Below are positions 45,174-55,179 of a DNA stretch of 64,000 nt, one piece after another (position 1 is the first letter of the stretch; each line of letters begins with the position of its first letter). Both the position numbers and the translations under genes were made by a program. Source of the DNA: Komagataeibacter sp. FXV3 (lineage in GTDB: Bacteria > Pseudomonadota > Alphaproteobacteria > Acetobacterales > Acetobacteraceae). Under the pieces are notes generated by a model. That model worked only from the letters and a program-made list of their open reading frames with translations. It did no database searches and was not told the DNA's origin. The stretch lies in assembly GCF_015155755.1 (NCBI RefSeq), contig NZ_VWPI01000007.1, positions 1 to 64,000 on the forward strand, read 5' to 3'.

Positions 45174-46591
45174 AACGCATCCCGATCCTCCTGCTGCCCG
45201 CGCTGCTGGCGGGCTGCGCATGGCTGGCGCCGACCTATCACCGGCCACAGATGCCCATGCCCGATAAATGGGGCACGCAGCAAGCCGCCACGGTGCCCGA
45301 TGGCGGCGCATGGTGGCGCAGCTATAATGACCCGGTTCTGGACGCGCTGGTGGACGAAGCACTGAAGAACAATGATGACCTTGCCCTGGCCGGGTCAAAG
45401 CTGCAGCAGGCGCGGGCGCAGTATAAATATGCCTTCGCCAACCAGTTGCCCTCCATCTCGGTGGCAGGCGCGGATGCCATGGGCCGTCTGCACCTGAAGG
45501 ATGACCTGCCGGTTACGCACAAGATGAGCAATCTTGGCTTCGTGGGCGGCATGCTGAATTACGAAGCCGATTTCTGGGGCAAGAACGCCAGCCTGAGCAA
45601 GGCTGCCAAGGCAGGGGTCAAGGCGGCGGGTTACGGGCACGAGGCTGCCCGGCTGTCCATCGCGGCCGCCACCGCGAAGCTATATTTCAGCCTGCGCGCG
45701 CTGGACCGGCAACGCGAGATCCTGCAACAGACCATCGAGACCCAGACGGTCCTTCTGGCGCTGGTGCAGCGCCAGCATGAGGTGGGTGCGGTCGATGCGC
45801 TGGTGGTGCAGAACGTGACCGAGCAGCGTGACGCCGCACAGGCAGCCCTGCCGGATGTGGAGGACCAGCGCGGCAAGGCGGAAAGTGCGCTGGCCGTCAT
45901 GCTGGGTCGCGCGCCCCAGCAGATCATCGAACAGGCGATGGAGCGGGGCAAAAACATTGACCAACTGACCATCCCCATCCCGACACCGCCGGAAATCCCG
46001 TCCACCCTGCTTGAACGCAGGCCCGACATTGCCATGCATGAACAGACGCTGATCGCCAGCAACTTCAATATCGGCTTTGCGCGCGCGGCCTATTTTCCCA
46101 CCATCTCGCTGGCCAGCCTGGCGGGGGTGAACAACATTGATATCGACAATCTGTATCGCGCCACCACGCGGTCATGGACGCTGGCGGCTTCCATGGCGGC
46201 CCCGGTGATGGATTTTGGTCGCACGGCCAGCGGCGTCAAACTGGCACGGGCCGAGAAGAACGAGCAGGTCATTTTGTACAAGCAGAGCATCCGCACGGCC
46301 TTCAAGGAGGTGCATGACGCCCTGCTGGAACAGAACAATGCTCACGCGCGCGAACAGGATGACGGGGACAAGGAAACAGCGGCCGAAAAAACCGTGGAAC
46401 TGACGCAGTTGCGACTGGAACATGGCTATGCCAGCAGGCTGGACGTGCTGTCCGCGCAGGTGCTGGCCCAGCAGGCGGAACAGGCGCATACGACGGCACT
46501 GCTGTCCAGCCTTGATGCATCGGTTGACATGTACCGGGCGATCGGGGGCGGATTTGACACCAAGGCCCCACAGGACAGGAAACGGAAATAA
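45170..46591 (+). CDS. Outer-membrane factor lipoprotein (NodT/OprM type)
   Basis: This is a 473-residue outer-membrane channel lipoprotein with a lipobox LLAGC (Cys16). It has the usual NodT-family opening (YHRPQMPMPDKW, then WWRSYNDPVLDALVDEAL), and the two repeats (LALAGSKLQQARAQYKYAFANQLP and TLIASNFNIGFARAAYFPTISL) are clear. The start overlaps the RND stop as ATGA, giving a coupled adaptor-pump-channel operon. It should complete the drug-efflux machine. Confidence 0.88.
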   Translation: MKRIPILLLPALLAGCAWLAPTYHRPQMPMPDKWGTQQAATVPDGGAWWRSYNDPVLDALVDEALKNNDDLALAGSKLQQARAQYKYAFANQLPSISVAGADAMGRLHLKDDLPVTHKMSNLGFVGGMLNYEADFWGKNASLSKAAKAGVKAAGYGHEAARLSIAAATAKLYFSLRALDRQREILQQTIETQTVLLALVQRQHEVGAVDALVVQNVTEQRDAAQAALPDVEDQRGKAESALAVMLGRAPQQIIEQAMERGKNIDQLTIPIPTPPEIPSTLLERRPDIAMHEQTLIASNFNIGFARAAYFPTISLASLAGVNNIDIDNLYRATTRSWTLAASMAAPVMDFGRTASGVKLARAEKNEQVILYKQSIRTAFKEVHDALLEQNNAHAREQDDGDKETAAEKTVELTQLRLEHGYASRLDVLSAQVLAQQAEQAHTTALLSSLDASVDMYRAIGGGFDTKAPQDRKRK

Positions 46592-46673
46592 CCGCAGACA
46601 GGAAAGCGGTCTGTTTGCAAACGGGAATGGATCAGGCCGCCTTACACCTCGTAAAATCTTACTTTGCAGTAGA

Positions 46674-47372
46674 TTACAGGCGCTTCCGCCGCCCTGTGCC
46701 ACGCGCGGGCGTGGCGACAGGTATCGCCAGTATGCCCGTCATGAAGGCACGCCAGGCATGATCGAGATAGTCGTCCCGCTCCTTTGCCGTTCTCAGCACC
46801 CTGCGCCCGAACAGCATCTGCTGATGCGGACCACCCAGGCAGAGCGTGGCCAGCATCTGGCCGGTTTCTTCAGGCTCGCATCCCTCTTTCAGCAGGCCCG
46901 CGCGGGAGGCGGCAGTCAAAAGCTTGCAGGTCAGTTTTTCCAGCGGGTCAAAGATATGGGCACCGGCATGGTCCACCAGATCGGGAAAACGCCAGCCTTC
47001 CGCTATGAAAGTGCGACTAAGCGAGAGCGTCTCAGGGCTGAGGATCAGGTCAAGCAGCATCCGCATGGTCTTGTACAGCGCCTGCAGCGGATCGTTTGAG
47101 ACCATTTCATCCGAAGGGGAGGCCGCCAGCAGGAAACTGTTCCCCAGTTCGGCAATGACCGTCTTGAACAGGTTTTCCTTGGAGGGGTGCCGTCGGTAGA
47201 TGGTCTGCTTGCCCACCTTGGCCACCGCCGCGATCTGTTCGACCGATGTGGCGGCGTAGCCCTGTTCGCCAAACAGGCGGGTGGCGGTTTTCAGGATCAG
47301 GGCATCCAGTTCTTCCGACATGCGGCTGTCGGGCCGACCCGAAAATTTCCTCTTTGTGTCCTGATCCGCCAT
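46674..47372 (-). CDS. TetR/AcrR-family regulator
   Basis: This 232-residue regulator has an N-terminal TetR helix-turn-helix (residues about 22-70: ILKTATRLFGEQGYAATSVE, KVGKQTIYRRHPSKENLF) and an all-helical ligand-binding C-terminus similar to the AefR-like group. It is convergent with the RND operon, 82 bp from its end. That operon is the likely target, with the ligand being one of the pump substrates. Genes facing each other tail to tail share no promoter, so control of the pump would need an operator upstream of 40991. This is inference. Confidence 0.82.
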   Translation of the reverse strand: MADQDTKRKFSGRPDSRMSEELDALILKTATRLFGEQGYAATSVEQIAAVAKVGKQTIYRRHPSKENLFKTVIAELGNSFLLAASPSDEMVSNDPLQALYKTMRMLLDLILSPETLSLSRTFIAEGWRFPDLVDHAGAHIFDPLEKLTCKLLTAASRAGLLKEGCEPEETGQMLATLCLGGPHQQMLFGRRVLRTAKERDDYLDHAWRAFMTGILAIPVATPARGTGRRKRL

Positions 47373-47476
47373 TCAACCTCCTGTTCGCAGTTCCTTCGGA
47401 TTATAGGGGACAAAACCGTCTCGCAAGGGCTTTAAACGGGGACGGCATCCCACCAGGCGTATAGGAAAGCATCTGG

Positions 47477-47878
47477 TCAACGGTCGACCTGGTCAATGCG
47501 CTCGAACAGGAAAAGACCGCCAGCCGCGCCGGGCAGATTGCCGACAGGCTGCTCCGCCTGGATCTCGTGATCCTTGATGAACTCGGTTATCTCCCCTTCA
47601 GCGCGTCTGGCGGCGCCCTGCTGTTCCATCTGCGCAGCCGCCTCTACGAGCGCACCAGTGTCATCATCACAACCAATCTGAGCTTCAGTGAATGGCGAGA
47701 CGTTTTTGGTGACCCGAAGATGACGACGGCGCTTCTCGATCGGCTGACCCATCAGTGTCATATCCTTGAGACAGGAAATGACAACTACAGGTTCCGCGCC
47801 AGCACCGCCGCTATCGATCACGTCTTTTCATCCCGGCTTTCCCACCACATTTGCGTTGGAAAGAATGTGGTCGCGTAG
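47477..47878 (+). pseudogene. IstB-like ATPase fragment (IS21 family)
   Basis: The readable frame starts at about 47477 without a start codon and includes DLVILDELGYLPFSASGG (Walker B region), ERTSVIITTNLSFSEW and LLDRLTHQCHILETG, as in the C-terminal half of IS21 helper proteins. The N-terminal half with the Walker A motif and the partner IstA gene are missing. The remaining frame overlaps the end of the minus-strand peptidase gene, so this is a leftover of an IS21 insertion and deletion. Confidence 0.85.
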
Positions 47879-50050
47879 ATACTGCATACGGGCAATCGAG
47901 ACATTGGCACGAATCGTCGGGTCGGCAAGCATATGCGTTCCGGGCAGCAACATCAGATCATAGGGACGACCTGCCCTGATCAGTGACCGGGTCAGCTTCA
48001 ACGTATTTACAAAATATACGTTATCATCCGTTACACCATGAATGATCAGCAGGGGACGTGAAAGGTATTTTGAATAGGTCAGGACATTACTGACCCGGTA
48101 CCCCTCGCCATCTAGCTGCGGCAGGCCCAGATAACGTTCTGTATAGGTCGTATCATAATCAGAAAAATCTACCGGTGGGGCACCGGCTACGCCTGTTCGG
48201 AACAGTTCAGGATGCCGCATGACCGCCATGGCCGTAAAATAACCGCCAAACGACCACCCATAAATGCCAACATGGCGCATATCCATTTCAGGAAACTGTT
48301 TTCCCATGGCCTGCATCCCTGTAATCTGATCTTCAAGCGGCGTATCAATCAGATTGTTGTGGATGGCACGTTCCCAGTCGTGGTCTCGATCGGGGGTTCC
48401 CCGACCGTCCAGACTGACGACAATGAAACCCTGATTGGCCAGACACTGCTTTTCCGCATAGAGGGCAGGTGCATCAAGCACTTCCTTGTATCCCGGTCCC
48501 CCATAAACTGACAGGATAACAGGCAGATGCTGTCCGGCATGAAAATTGACGGGACGAACAATCATCGCATCGTATGATCGCGGTCCGACCGTCAGGAACT
48601 TTATGTTAAAGGGCGGCGCTTTTCGTGCAACATCAGGTAGTGTGGCACGCGTATTGCCGTCACGATCGCGCAATAGGACACGAACACTTCCATCCGCGGC
48701 ACTAAAGCGGTCGATAAACCGGTCATGCTGACCGGGTGAAAAATAAGGCTGGTGCAGTCCCTCGGCAGTGGCGATTTCCGTTATGGCTCCGGTATTCATA
48801 TCCTCCCGGTAAACTGCTGTATTCACCCGGTCAGGCGTTGCGGTAAAGGTTATGGTATGGTGCGCCGCGTCAACATCATCCAGTGACAGAAACGGCAAGG
48901 TGGCTGGCGTCAGTTCGTGACCGGGCGTACCATCCGCATTGTGCATTTCCAGCCGCCACGTACCGCTCCGTTCGGATGCCCATAAAAAATGCTTTCCATC
49001 CTTCAGCCAGTAAGGCAGGGCAAGCCCTGTACTGTGTGCCGTGGCAGCAATATTGATCCAGGCCGCGTCATGTTCGGCCAGAAGTTCGGTTGTTTTTCCG
49101 TTATGGGGATCAACGTCCAGCACGCGTTCTTCATTCTGTGCACGGTTCATCACCACGACAGACAACCGACCGGTTTCCTTCGACCAGACGACACGTACAA
49201 CATAAGGGTAAAGGGTATTATCCCATCGGATCCATCGGGTATGGCCGCCATCACGCTTTATGATACCCAACCGGACGCGGGCATTGGGCGTGCCGGCCCG
49301 TGGATAGCGAAAGGCGACGGGTGGGGTCGCCGGATTTTCAGGATCAGCGATATAATGCTTTTCCACACCCGAAAGGTCGGCTTCCTCATATACCACAGAC
49401 CGACTGTCTGGTGACCACCACAGACCATCGGGGCGGTCCAGTTCCTCGGCTGCCGCGAATTCGGTCAGGCCATGTGTCAGGTCTGCCGTGCCGCCATGGG
49501 TGACCTGATGCGCTTTGCCGTTGCTGGTCGAAATGACATACATGTCGTTGTTGCGTACGGCGGAAATATGCCGCCCATCCGGCGATAGCCGGGGCGCGCC
49601 CCAGTCCTGTTGCGGCAGGGGCGTGACACTGTAATTGACCAGATCAATCCTGAGCAGGCGTCCGGCCTGGGTCGCGATGGCGGTCCTGCCACTCTCTGCC
49701 ACCTCAAAAGCTGTCACCCCCGTCATGGTCAGGCGCGCACGTTCCCGCCTGGCCTTTTCTTCCACGGACAGATGTTCGTTTCCTGTTGCGACATGGGTCA
49801 GGGCTGTCTGCTGTCCGGTGGCAAAATCATAGCGCCATAACTGCAGGGCCGTATCTTCCGGTCCACTACGCAAAAACAGGGCAGCGTGCCCATCGGGCGT
49901 AATTTGCGCATTACGGGGCAGGCCCAGCGTATATCCATGCGTTATGGCATCATCCCTGAAGCACTGAAGGGATGCCGCCTGTACAGTGTGATACCCTGTT
50001 GTCCCGGCCAGCAGCATGCCCACCATCATGGGACGTATCAGGCCCCTCAT
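47828..50050 (-). CDS. Dipeptidyl peptidase IV-like serine peptidase (S9 family)
   Basis: This is a 740-residue exported enzyme with a signal peptide (residues 1-25, ending TVQA). An N-terminal beta-propeller is followed by an alpha/beta-hydrolase domain from about residue 490. The triad is Ser600 (GWSFGGY), Asp675 (HGVTDDNV) and His706 (GTHML), with spacing like that of mammalian DPP IV. The paired glutamates that fix the peptide N-terminus are in AAEELDRPDGLWWSPDS. It should remove X-Pro or X-Ala dipeptides. The start overlaps the end of the M61 reading frame (ATGA), so the two peptidases form an operon, next to a TonB receptor and an aminopeptidase. Confidence 0.9.
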   Translation of the reverse strand: MRGLIRPMMVGMLLAGTTGYHTVQAASLQCFRDDAITHGYTLGLPRNAQITPDGHAALFLRSGPEDTALQLWRYDFATGQQTALTHVATGNEHLSVEEKARRERARLTMTGVTAFEVAESGRTAIATQAGRLLRIDLVNYSVTPLPQQDWGAPRLSPDGRHISAVRNNDMYVISTSNGKAHQVTHGGTADLTHGLTEFAAAEELDRPDGLWWSPDSRSVVYEEADLSGVEKHYIADPENPATPPVAFRYPRAGTPNARVRLGIIKRDGGHTRWIRWDNTLYPYVVRVVWSKETGRLSVVVMNRAQNEERVLDVDPHNGKTTELLAEHDAAWINIAATAHSTGLALPYWLKDGKHFLWASERSGTWRLEMHNADGTPGHELTPATLPFLSLDDVDAAHHTITFTATPDRVNTAVYREDMNTGAITEIATAEGLHQPYFSPGQHDRFIDRFSAADGSVRVLLRDRDGNTRATLPDVARKAPPFNIKFLTVGPRSYDAMIVRPVNFHAGQHLPVILSVYGGPGYKEVLDAPALYAEKQCLANQGFIVVSLDGRGTPDRDHDWERAIHNNLIDTPLEDQITGMQAMGKQFPEMDMRHVGIYGWSFGGYFTAMAVMRHPELFRTGVAGAPPVDFSDYDTTYTERYLGLPQLDGEGYRVSNVLTYSKYLSRPLLIIHGVTDDNVYFVNTLKLTRSLIRAGRPYDLMLLPGTHMLADPTIRANVSIARMQYLRDHILSNANVVGKPG

Positions 50051-52091
50051 GGCGTGACGGGCCGTGGCTTGAGAATATCCGCCAGCATGTCAGGCGTATT
50101 GGGAATGCGCTCCAGCCGGGGGTAACGCAGTCCCCCATGATAGGGGATGGAAACGTTTCTGTATCGATCCCCAGACTGGATCAGCAATTCAATTGGTGCC
50201 GCACCGGGTGACGCGGCGGCCGTAATGGCATCTGATAACAGGTCCGCATCAAAGGTCATGTTGTTAACCGCCACGATTTTTTCGTCCATCGTAACAGCTG
50301 CCTGCCATGCGGGACTGTTCCATTCAACGTTCAGCAATTTGCCTTTCTGATCCACCATGAAGCCAAGCGAGAAGCTGTAATCATGCATTTTCAGCATTTT
50401 CTCTTTCGCGGACTGATAGGCGGTTGGCTCCGTGCCATAAACCAGACGGTACCCCCCACGGACCAGTCCGGCCAGTGGCGCATGGGGGTTACGACGTCCA
50501 CCCGGTCATGCAGGAAACCGGCCCAGTCATAGGGCTGAACGGTATTCAGGGCAGCAATAACGTTCTCACGACGATAGGTATGGGTCACCATGCTGCCATT
50601 ACTGATACCAAAGAACTGGCGGGCGACATCATCAAGCGAATGGTGTCCGTGCGAGAGTTCCCGGATCAATGTATCTGCCTCCAGCCACAATAGTTCCCCT
50701 TCGGAATAATAATCTTCACTGCGTTGCCAGCTCCGCCATGACAGGGGAGTGCGGCGGGCAATGACCGGGTCATTGGTGGTATCAACCAGCGGGCGCCACA
50801 GACGACCGGCCCGCCCGTCATACGTGGCGGCCACAAGGGCGAGTGCGTCAAGTACCTGTGGCTGTGTCATGAGGTTACTGCGGGCGGCAAGAACATAGCC
50901 CCAGTACTGGGTCTGCCCTTCATAAATCCACAGTAGCGAACCGCGATGAGGTGTGTTGAAGTCGGCAGCCCACAGATCTTCCGGACGGCGGAATTTGCCA
51001 TTCCAGGAATGCGTGAATTCGTGTGGCAGGAGATCGCGCGCAGGAAAGGTATCTTTCCATTTTGTAAAATATCCGCGTGGTCCGCTGTTTTCACTGGATT
51101 GATGATGTTCAAGACCGATACGGCCCAGTTCTTCCGTCAGCGCCAGAAGAAAATCGTAATGTTCATAATGATGGGATCCAAACACCGCGTTTGCCTGCAG
51201 TACAAGGTTGCGATGTGCATTGATCTGTTCGGGTGCCGCAGCAAGCAGATTGGGACTGTCCGCGACGACATCAAGCGATACAGGGGGGCCATTGGGTGGG
51301 GTAAGATCAAATTGCCTGAAGTAACGTCCCGCAAAAACGGGTGAATCAACAAGACGATCGAACGATACGTTCTGGAATGTAATACTGTCCCCCGTATTGC
51401 CCCCGTCGCGGGGGCGCAATGCCGAACCATACTGCCACCCATGTGGTAAGACCAATGTGGGTGAAACCGTTATGTCACGCGTAAAATATCCAGCAGGATA
51501 AAGGCAGACCGCATTCCATTGTACATTGAGCATATCAGGCGTCATGACCACCCGCCCCACATCGGAGGATACAGGCGTCAACGTCTGGAAATCCACGAGG
51601 ATCATCTTTGTCCCCGCAGTAATGGGGATGTGGAACGTGCTGACATCCACCGTATCGCGAATCCAGGGAATATTACGGTTATCCGCATGCACCGACAGTC
51701 CGGCAAGCTGCGTTACCGGACCGGTGGGGGAGTGATCTCCCGGTATCCATATGGGATACCGGATCATCATGTCACCGCCATGGGCCGATAGTTCCGGCGA
51801 GACCGGAATTATTTCATGGACTGTATATATATGTCTGGCCAGATCGGTCCCATCGACCTTCAGCATGATTGTGCCAGGCCTCGGCCTGTCCTGGGCCTGT
51901 GGCATGGGAGACGGCAATGGCAGGGGATCGGGTCCCGTTTCCTTTATGTCCTGACAAAAGGACCCTGTTGAAAATGCAAGGGAAGAACCTAATAGAAGTA
52001 AAAAAAGGACAGGCCTCAAGACTATATACTCCAATACAGATTCAACCGGTTTTCGGAACATCGCCCACAGGCACGCAGATATGTTATTCAC
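50047..52091 (-). pseudogene. M61 glycyl-aminopeptidase-like peptidase with PDZ domain, frameshifted
   Basis: Two frames make up one gene. The first (52091 down to 50391) has an N-terminal signal or anchor (VLRPVLFLLLLGSSLAFS), a beta-rich region, and the metallopeptidase site HEFTHSWNGKFRRP (His357, Glu358, His361). The second (to 50047) gives GYRLVYGTEPTAYQSAKEKM and a PDZ domain (SLGFMVDQKGKLLNVEWNSPAWQAAV). They are separated by one missing base at the C-run 50452-50457 (six G on the coding strand; seven would rejoin the frames). Intact length would be about 680 residues, usual for M61. The start is GTG 52091 or ATG 52061. The loss could be real, phase variation, or a sequencing error. 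The catalytic half is complete in the first frame. Confidence 0.8.
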
Positions 52092-52297
52092 ATATGATTT
52101 GTTTATATGTCATTATAAATCACGATATTTTTATATGATCCAGTCAGTATCCCCGTCATATGTCGTATTGTTGCTCCCTTGCAACAAGGGGAGGAAAACA
52201 ATCCTATTTATTGCGAATCTGTAATTTTATGTGGATTTCTGATGCATTTATGAATCAGTGTGAAGGCAGTGAGAGCTCTATTACGGAAGAGTCTGAT
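52092..52297. promoter_or_regulatory. Divergent promoter region, peptidase operon and TonB receptor
   Basis: This is about 200 bp of AT-rich sequence between the minus-strand M61 gene and the plus-strand receptor gene. It must contain promoters for both directions, so the two halves of the peptide-use locus are probably controlled together. I do not see a clear operator. Confidence 0.5.
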
Positions 52298-55129
52298 ATG
52301 AGATCATTGTCTGATAAGAGCCTGGCCTTACATCGTGATTGGATCCTGTTCCGAATTCCTGTTCTCATTAGGGAGGATCGGATACTTGTAGATCGGTTAT
52401 TCTCATCTTCCGTGGCACTGTTTATGTTGGGATGGAGTAGCACACTACTTGCCCAGACGACAGAAAATCAAAACAATCCCACGACAAGCAGTCATTCTGC
52501 AAAAAAGAATACAAATTCAGTTAATAAAATAAAGAACACATCGGATGACACGGCAGCATCCAATGCAAGAACGGAAGAAATCATGGTCAAGGCGCAGCGG
52601 CGCCTGCTCCGTGAAAAGAATTCGCCCAGCGCCGTAACTGAACTGGGAGCGGATCATATCCGTCAGGCTGGCCTGATGGGCAGTATTGCAACCATCCTGC
52701 GCGATGCACCGTCCGTAAATGTATATCAGTCAGGTATCGGCAATAACGAACCGGTCATGTCAGTCCGTGGCGCACGTGGGCTGGAAGTTGCGCAGACACT
52801 GGATGGCGTGCCGATGCAGGACCTGCTGAATGGTGGTTCCGGTGCCTATATGAACAGCCTTATTGGCGGCAAGTTCAATATGGATCAGATCAGCGGTGTT
52901 TCGATCTATCCCGGTGTCGCCTATCCCAGTGAGACAACATTCGGTACGATCGGCGGCACGATTGCCTACCATACATTGCGACCAAGCAATGACAGACACC
53001 TTGATGTCACGGGTTCCGTTGGCTCATTCGGAACATGGAATGAAGGTTTCGAAGCCAGTTCCGGTCGGTTGAATGGGTGGATGGGGCGGGGGATCGATGC
53101 GCCAAAGATTATGTTGAAATATTCCAACATGCAGACCCAGAACTACATTGAATATACGCCTGCGCGTTACAATAATATGGAGTTCGCGTTCGATAAGCCT
53201 TATGATGATGGGCAGTCCCTGTTTCAGGCGACAATACTTTACAATACAGGGAACGGGCGATTTGAGGCACAGCCGGTTCCGACTGCCTGGATGAATAAAT
53301 ACGGGAAATATAGTAATTATAATCCCGATACGACATTCGGGCAGCAGAATAACGATTATTTTACAATGATCCTCAAGGATGACACATACGTAAATGATTA
53401 TCTGAATGTTGGTGTCACGGGATTTTATGAATTTTCGGATTCCACGACCCTTGATTATCAGAATCCTGATTCCTTTTCCTTAAACGGTGCCCCGACGCCT
53501 TATTCGATTGGCGGGTCGAACATATTTACACAGACACCCGCCGGGTTTGGTGAGCAGGGCTATTATGGCTATGGTAACCCCTTCTACATGCCGGGGGTCT
53601 ATACCTATGGCGGGAGTTCAGCAAACTGTCCTGCAGGCGTCAGTTCCGCATGGAGTGCTGCAGGCCAGACAAGTCCGTGTGGTTATAATGCCCAGCTAAG
53701 TTATACCCGTACCGACACTTACGGCATTCGTCCCCGCCTTACGATTACGCCCCCACGTTTCTGGGGAATAGAAAACACCATCAAGGTGGGTGCGCTGATT
53801 GCCAAGGAGACCAGCAATCTTACCCCGACATGGGCGGGGGGTACCCCCAATGTCGCGGAAACGAATGCCAATCTTATTAGCGGTGGAGGGAAGGGAGGTG
53901 GCCAGCGCGTCATGTACCAGGGTTATTTTCAGGACAAGATTGATATGTTCAAGAATACCCTGCACGTGACGCCGGGTTTTGTAATTGAAGGTACACAGTC
54001 CGGTCTGACGAGTACGGCAATGTATGGTGGGCAGGTTTCTGCAGCTGCCGCCGCGACCACGTACTGCAAGACATATGGATGCAATACCGGCTTCTATTCC
54101 GCAAAGAAATGGGATCGTGAATGGCTGCCTTTCATCAACGTCAGTTATGATCTGGACAAGGTTGTGCCGGCGCTGAAGGGCCTGTCGTTTTACGGAAGCT
54201 GGGGTAATTCGGCGCTATATGCTCCGGTATCCGATTTCACACCGAATGTTCTGGGACAGGTGCCCAATGCTTCGATTGTGCATATGGAAGAAGGTGGCAT
54301 AAAATATAATGTTTCCAACCTGTCGATTTCCGTCGATTACTTCCATCAGAAAATCGATCGTGATTTTGGCATGTTTGAGTTCCAGTCCGGCAGCCTGGCC
54401 GGTTACAGCGAATATACCAATGCCGGCCAGCGCACCATGAAGGGGGAGGAGGCATCCGTTATCTGGCAGGTCACGCCACAGATCCAGCTGTTTGGCAATT
54501 TCTCGCATCTTAGCGCCTATTACGATGCAACGGCCCTTGAAAGCATGACGGTGCAGCAAGACCAGTTTGGCATTGCAACCAAGGGATCACCAGTTACCGG
54601 AATTCCTTCCTGGCTTTCCACCATTGGTATTGATTATCGTAAACGCAGCCTGTTCCGCCCGTCGGATGATTTCAATGTGCGCTTCCAGGGGCAATACACG
54701 GGCCACCAGAATACAACCTATGACCTGACCGGTTTCCAGAATATTGGTAATATACCAGGGGTAGGTGGCTTTAATGGTGGAACCAACTATAATTATTACA
54801 CCACGACAGCTGGGGCAACGACCTATGATCCACATGGTGGTATTGCACCATATATGATTTTCTCCCTGGATCTGAATTACAATCTGCCTCTGAAAGGGGC
54901 CGGACCACTGAAATCACTGAATTTCGATGTGAACGTCTATAACCTGTTCAATACATTTTACATGCAGTACAAATACAAGCAGATTGCACCGGGAACCTGC
55001 TCTACCATCAGTTCCGGTCCGCTGGCGGGACAGCCAGCCAGTAATTATGGCTGCGGCACATCTTTCAGTAATGGCATCGCGGGACAGCCGGCATCAGTAA
55101 CATTTACGATCCGTGCACGGTTTGGATAG
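52298..55129 (+). CDS. TonB-dependent receptor (peptide locus)
   Basis: This is 943 residues from ATG 52298, chosen for the ribosome site GGAAGAG 7 bp upstream. The open frame begins at 52160 but adds a tract without a signal. A signal-anchor-like helix (LFSSSVALFMLGWSSTLLAQ) ends near residue 53, then a low-complexity linker (about 55-90). The plug follows (IMVKAQRRLLREKNSPSAV, LRDAPSVNVYQSGIGNNEPV, RGARGLEVAQTLDGVPMQDL), then a large barrel ending in a family-type VTFTIRARFG. There is no STN domain. With M1, M61 and S9 peptidases around it, uptake of peptides or peptide-bound nutrients is likely but unproven. Confidence 0.87.
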   Translation: MRSLSDKSLALHRDWILFRIPVLIREDRILVDRLFSSSVALFMLGWSSTLLAQTTENQNNPTTSSHSAKKNTNSVNKIKNTSDDTAASNARTEEIMVKAQRRLLREKNSPSAVTELGADHIRQAGLMGSIATILRDAPSVNVYQSGIGNNEPVMSVRGARGLEVAQTLDGVPMQDLLNGGSGAYMNSLIGGKFNMDQISGVSIYPGVAYPSETTFGTIGGTIAYHTLRPSNDRHLDVTGSVGSFGTWNEGFEASSGRLNGWMGRGIDAPKIMLKYSNMQTQNYIEYTPARYNNMEFAFDKPYDDGQSLFQATILYNTGNGRFEAQPVPTAWMNKYGKYSNYNPDTTFGQQNNDYFTMILKDDTYVNDYLNVGVTGFYEFSDSTTLDYQNPDSFSLNGAPTPYSIGGSNIFTQTPAGFGEQGYYGYGNPFYMPGVYTYGGSSANCPAGVSSAWSAAGQTSPCGYNAQLSYTRTDTYGIRPRLTITPPRFWGIENTIKVGALIAKETSNLTPTWAGGTPNVAETNANLISGGGKGGGQRVMYQGYFQDKIDMFKNTLHVTPGFVIEGTQSGLTSTAMYGGQVSAAAAATTYCKTYGCNTGFYSAKKWDREWLPFINVSYDLDKVVPALKGLSFYGSWGNSALYAPVSDFTPNVLGQVPNASIVHMEEGGIKYNVSNLSISVDYFHQKIDRDFGMFEFQSGSLAGYSEYTNAGQRTMKGEEASVIWQVTPQIQLFGNFSHLSAYYDATALESMTVQQDQFGIATKGSPVTGIPSWLSTIGIDYRKRSLFRPSDDFNVRFQGQYTGHQNTTYDLTGFQNIGNIPGVGGFNGGTNYNYYTTTAGATTYDPHGGIAPYMIFSLDLNYNLPLKGAGPLKSLNFDVNVYNLFNTFYMQYKYKQIAPGTCSTISSGPLAGQPASNYGCGTSFSNGIAGQPASVTFTIRARFG

Positions 55130-55179
55130 GGATGGATAATGGCTATCAAAAATGTCGGACTGTGGAAAAGGGAATTGTA

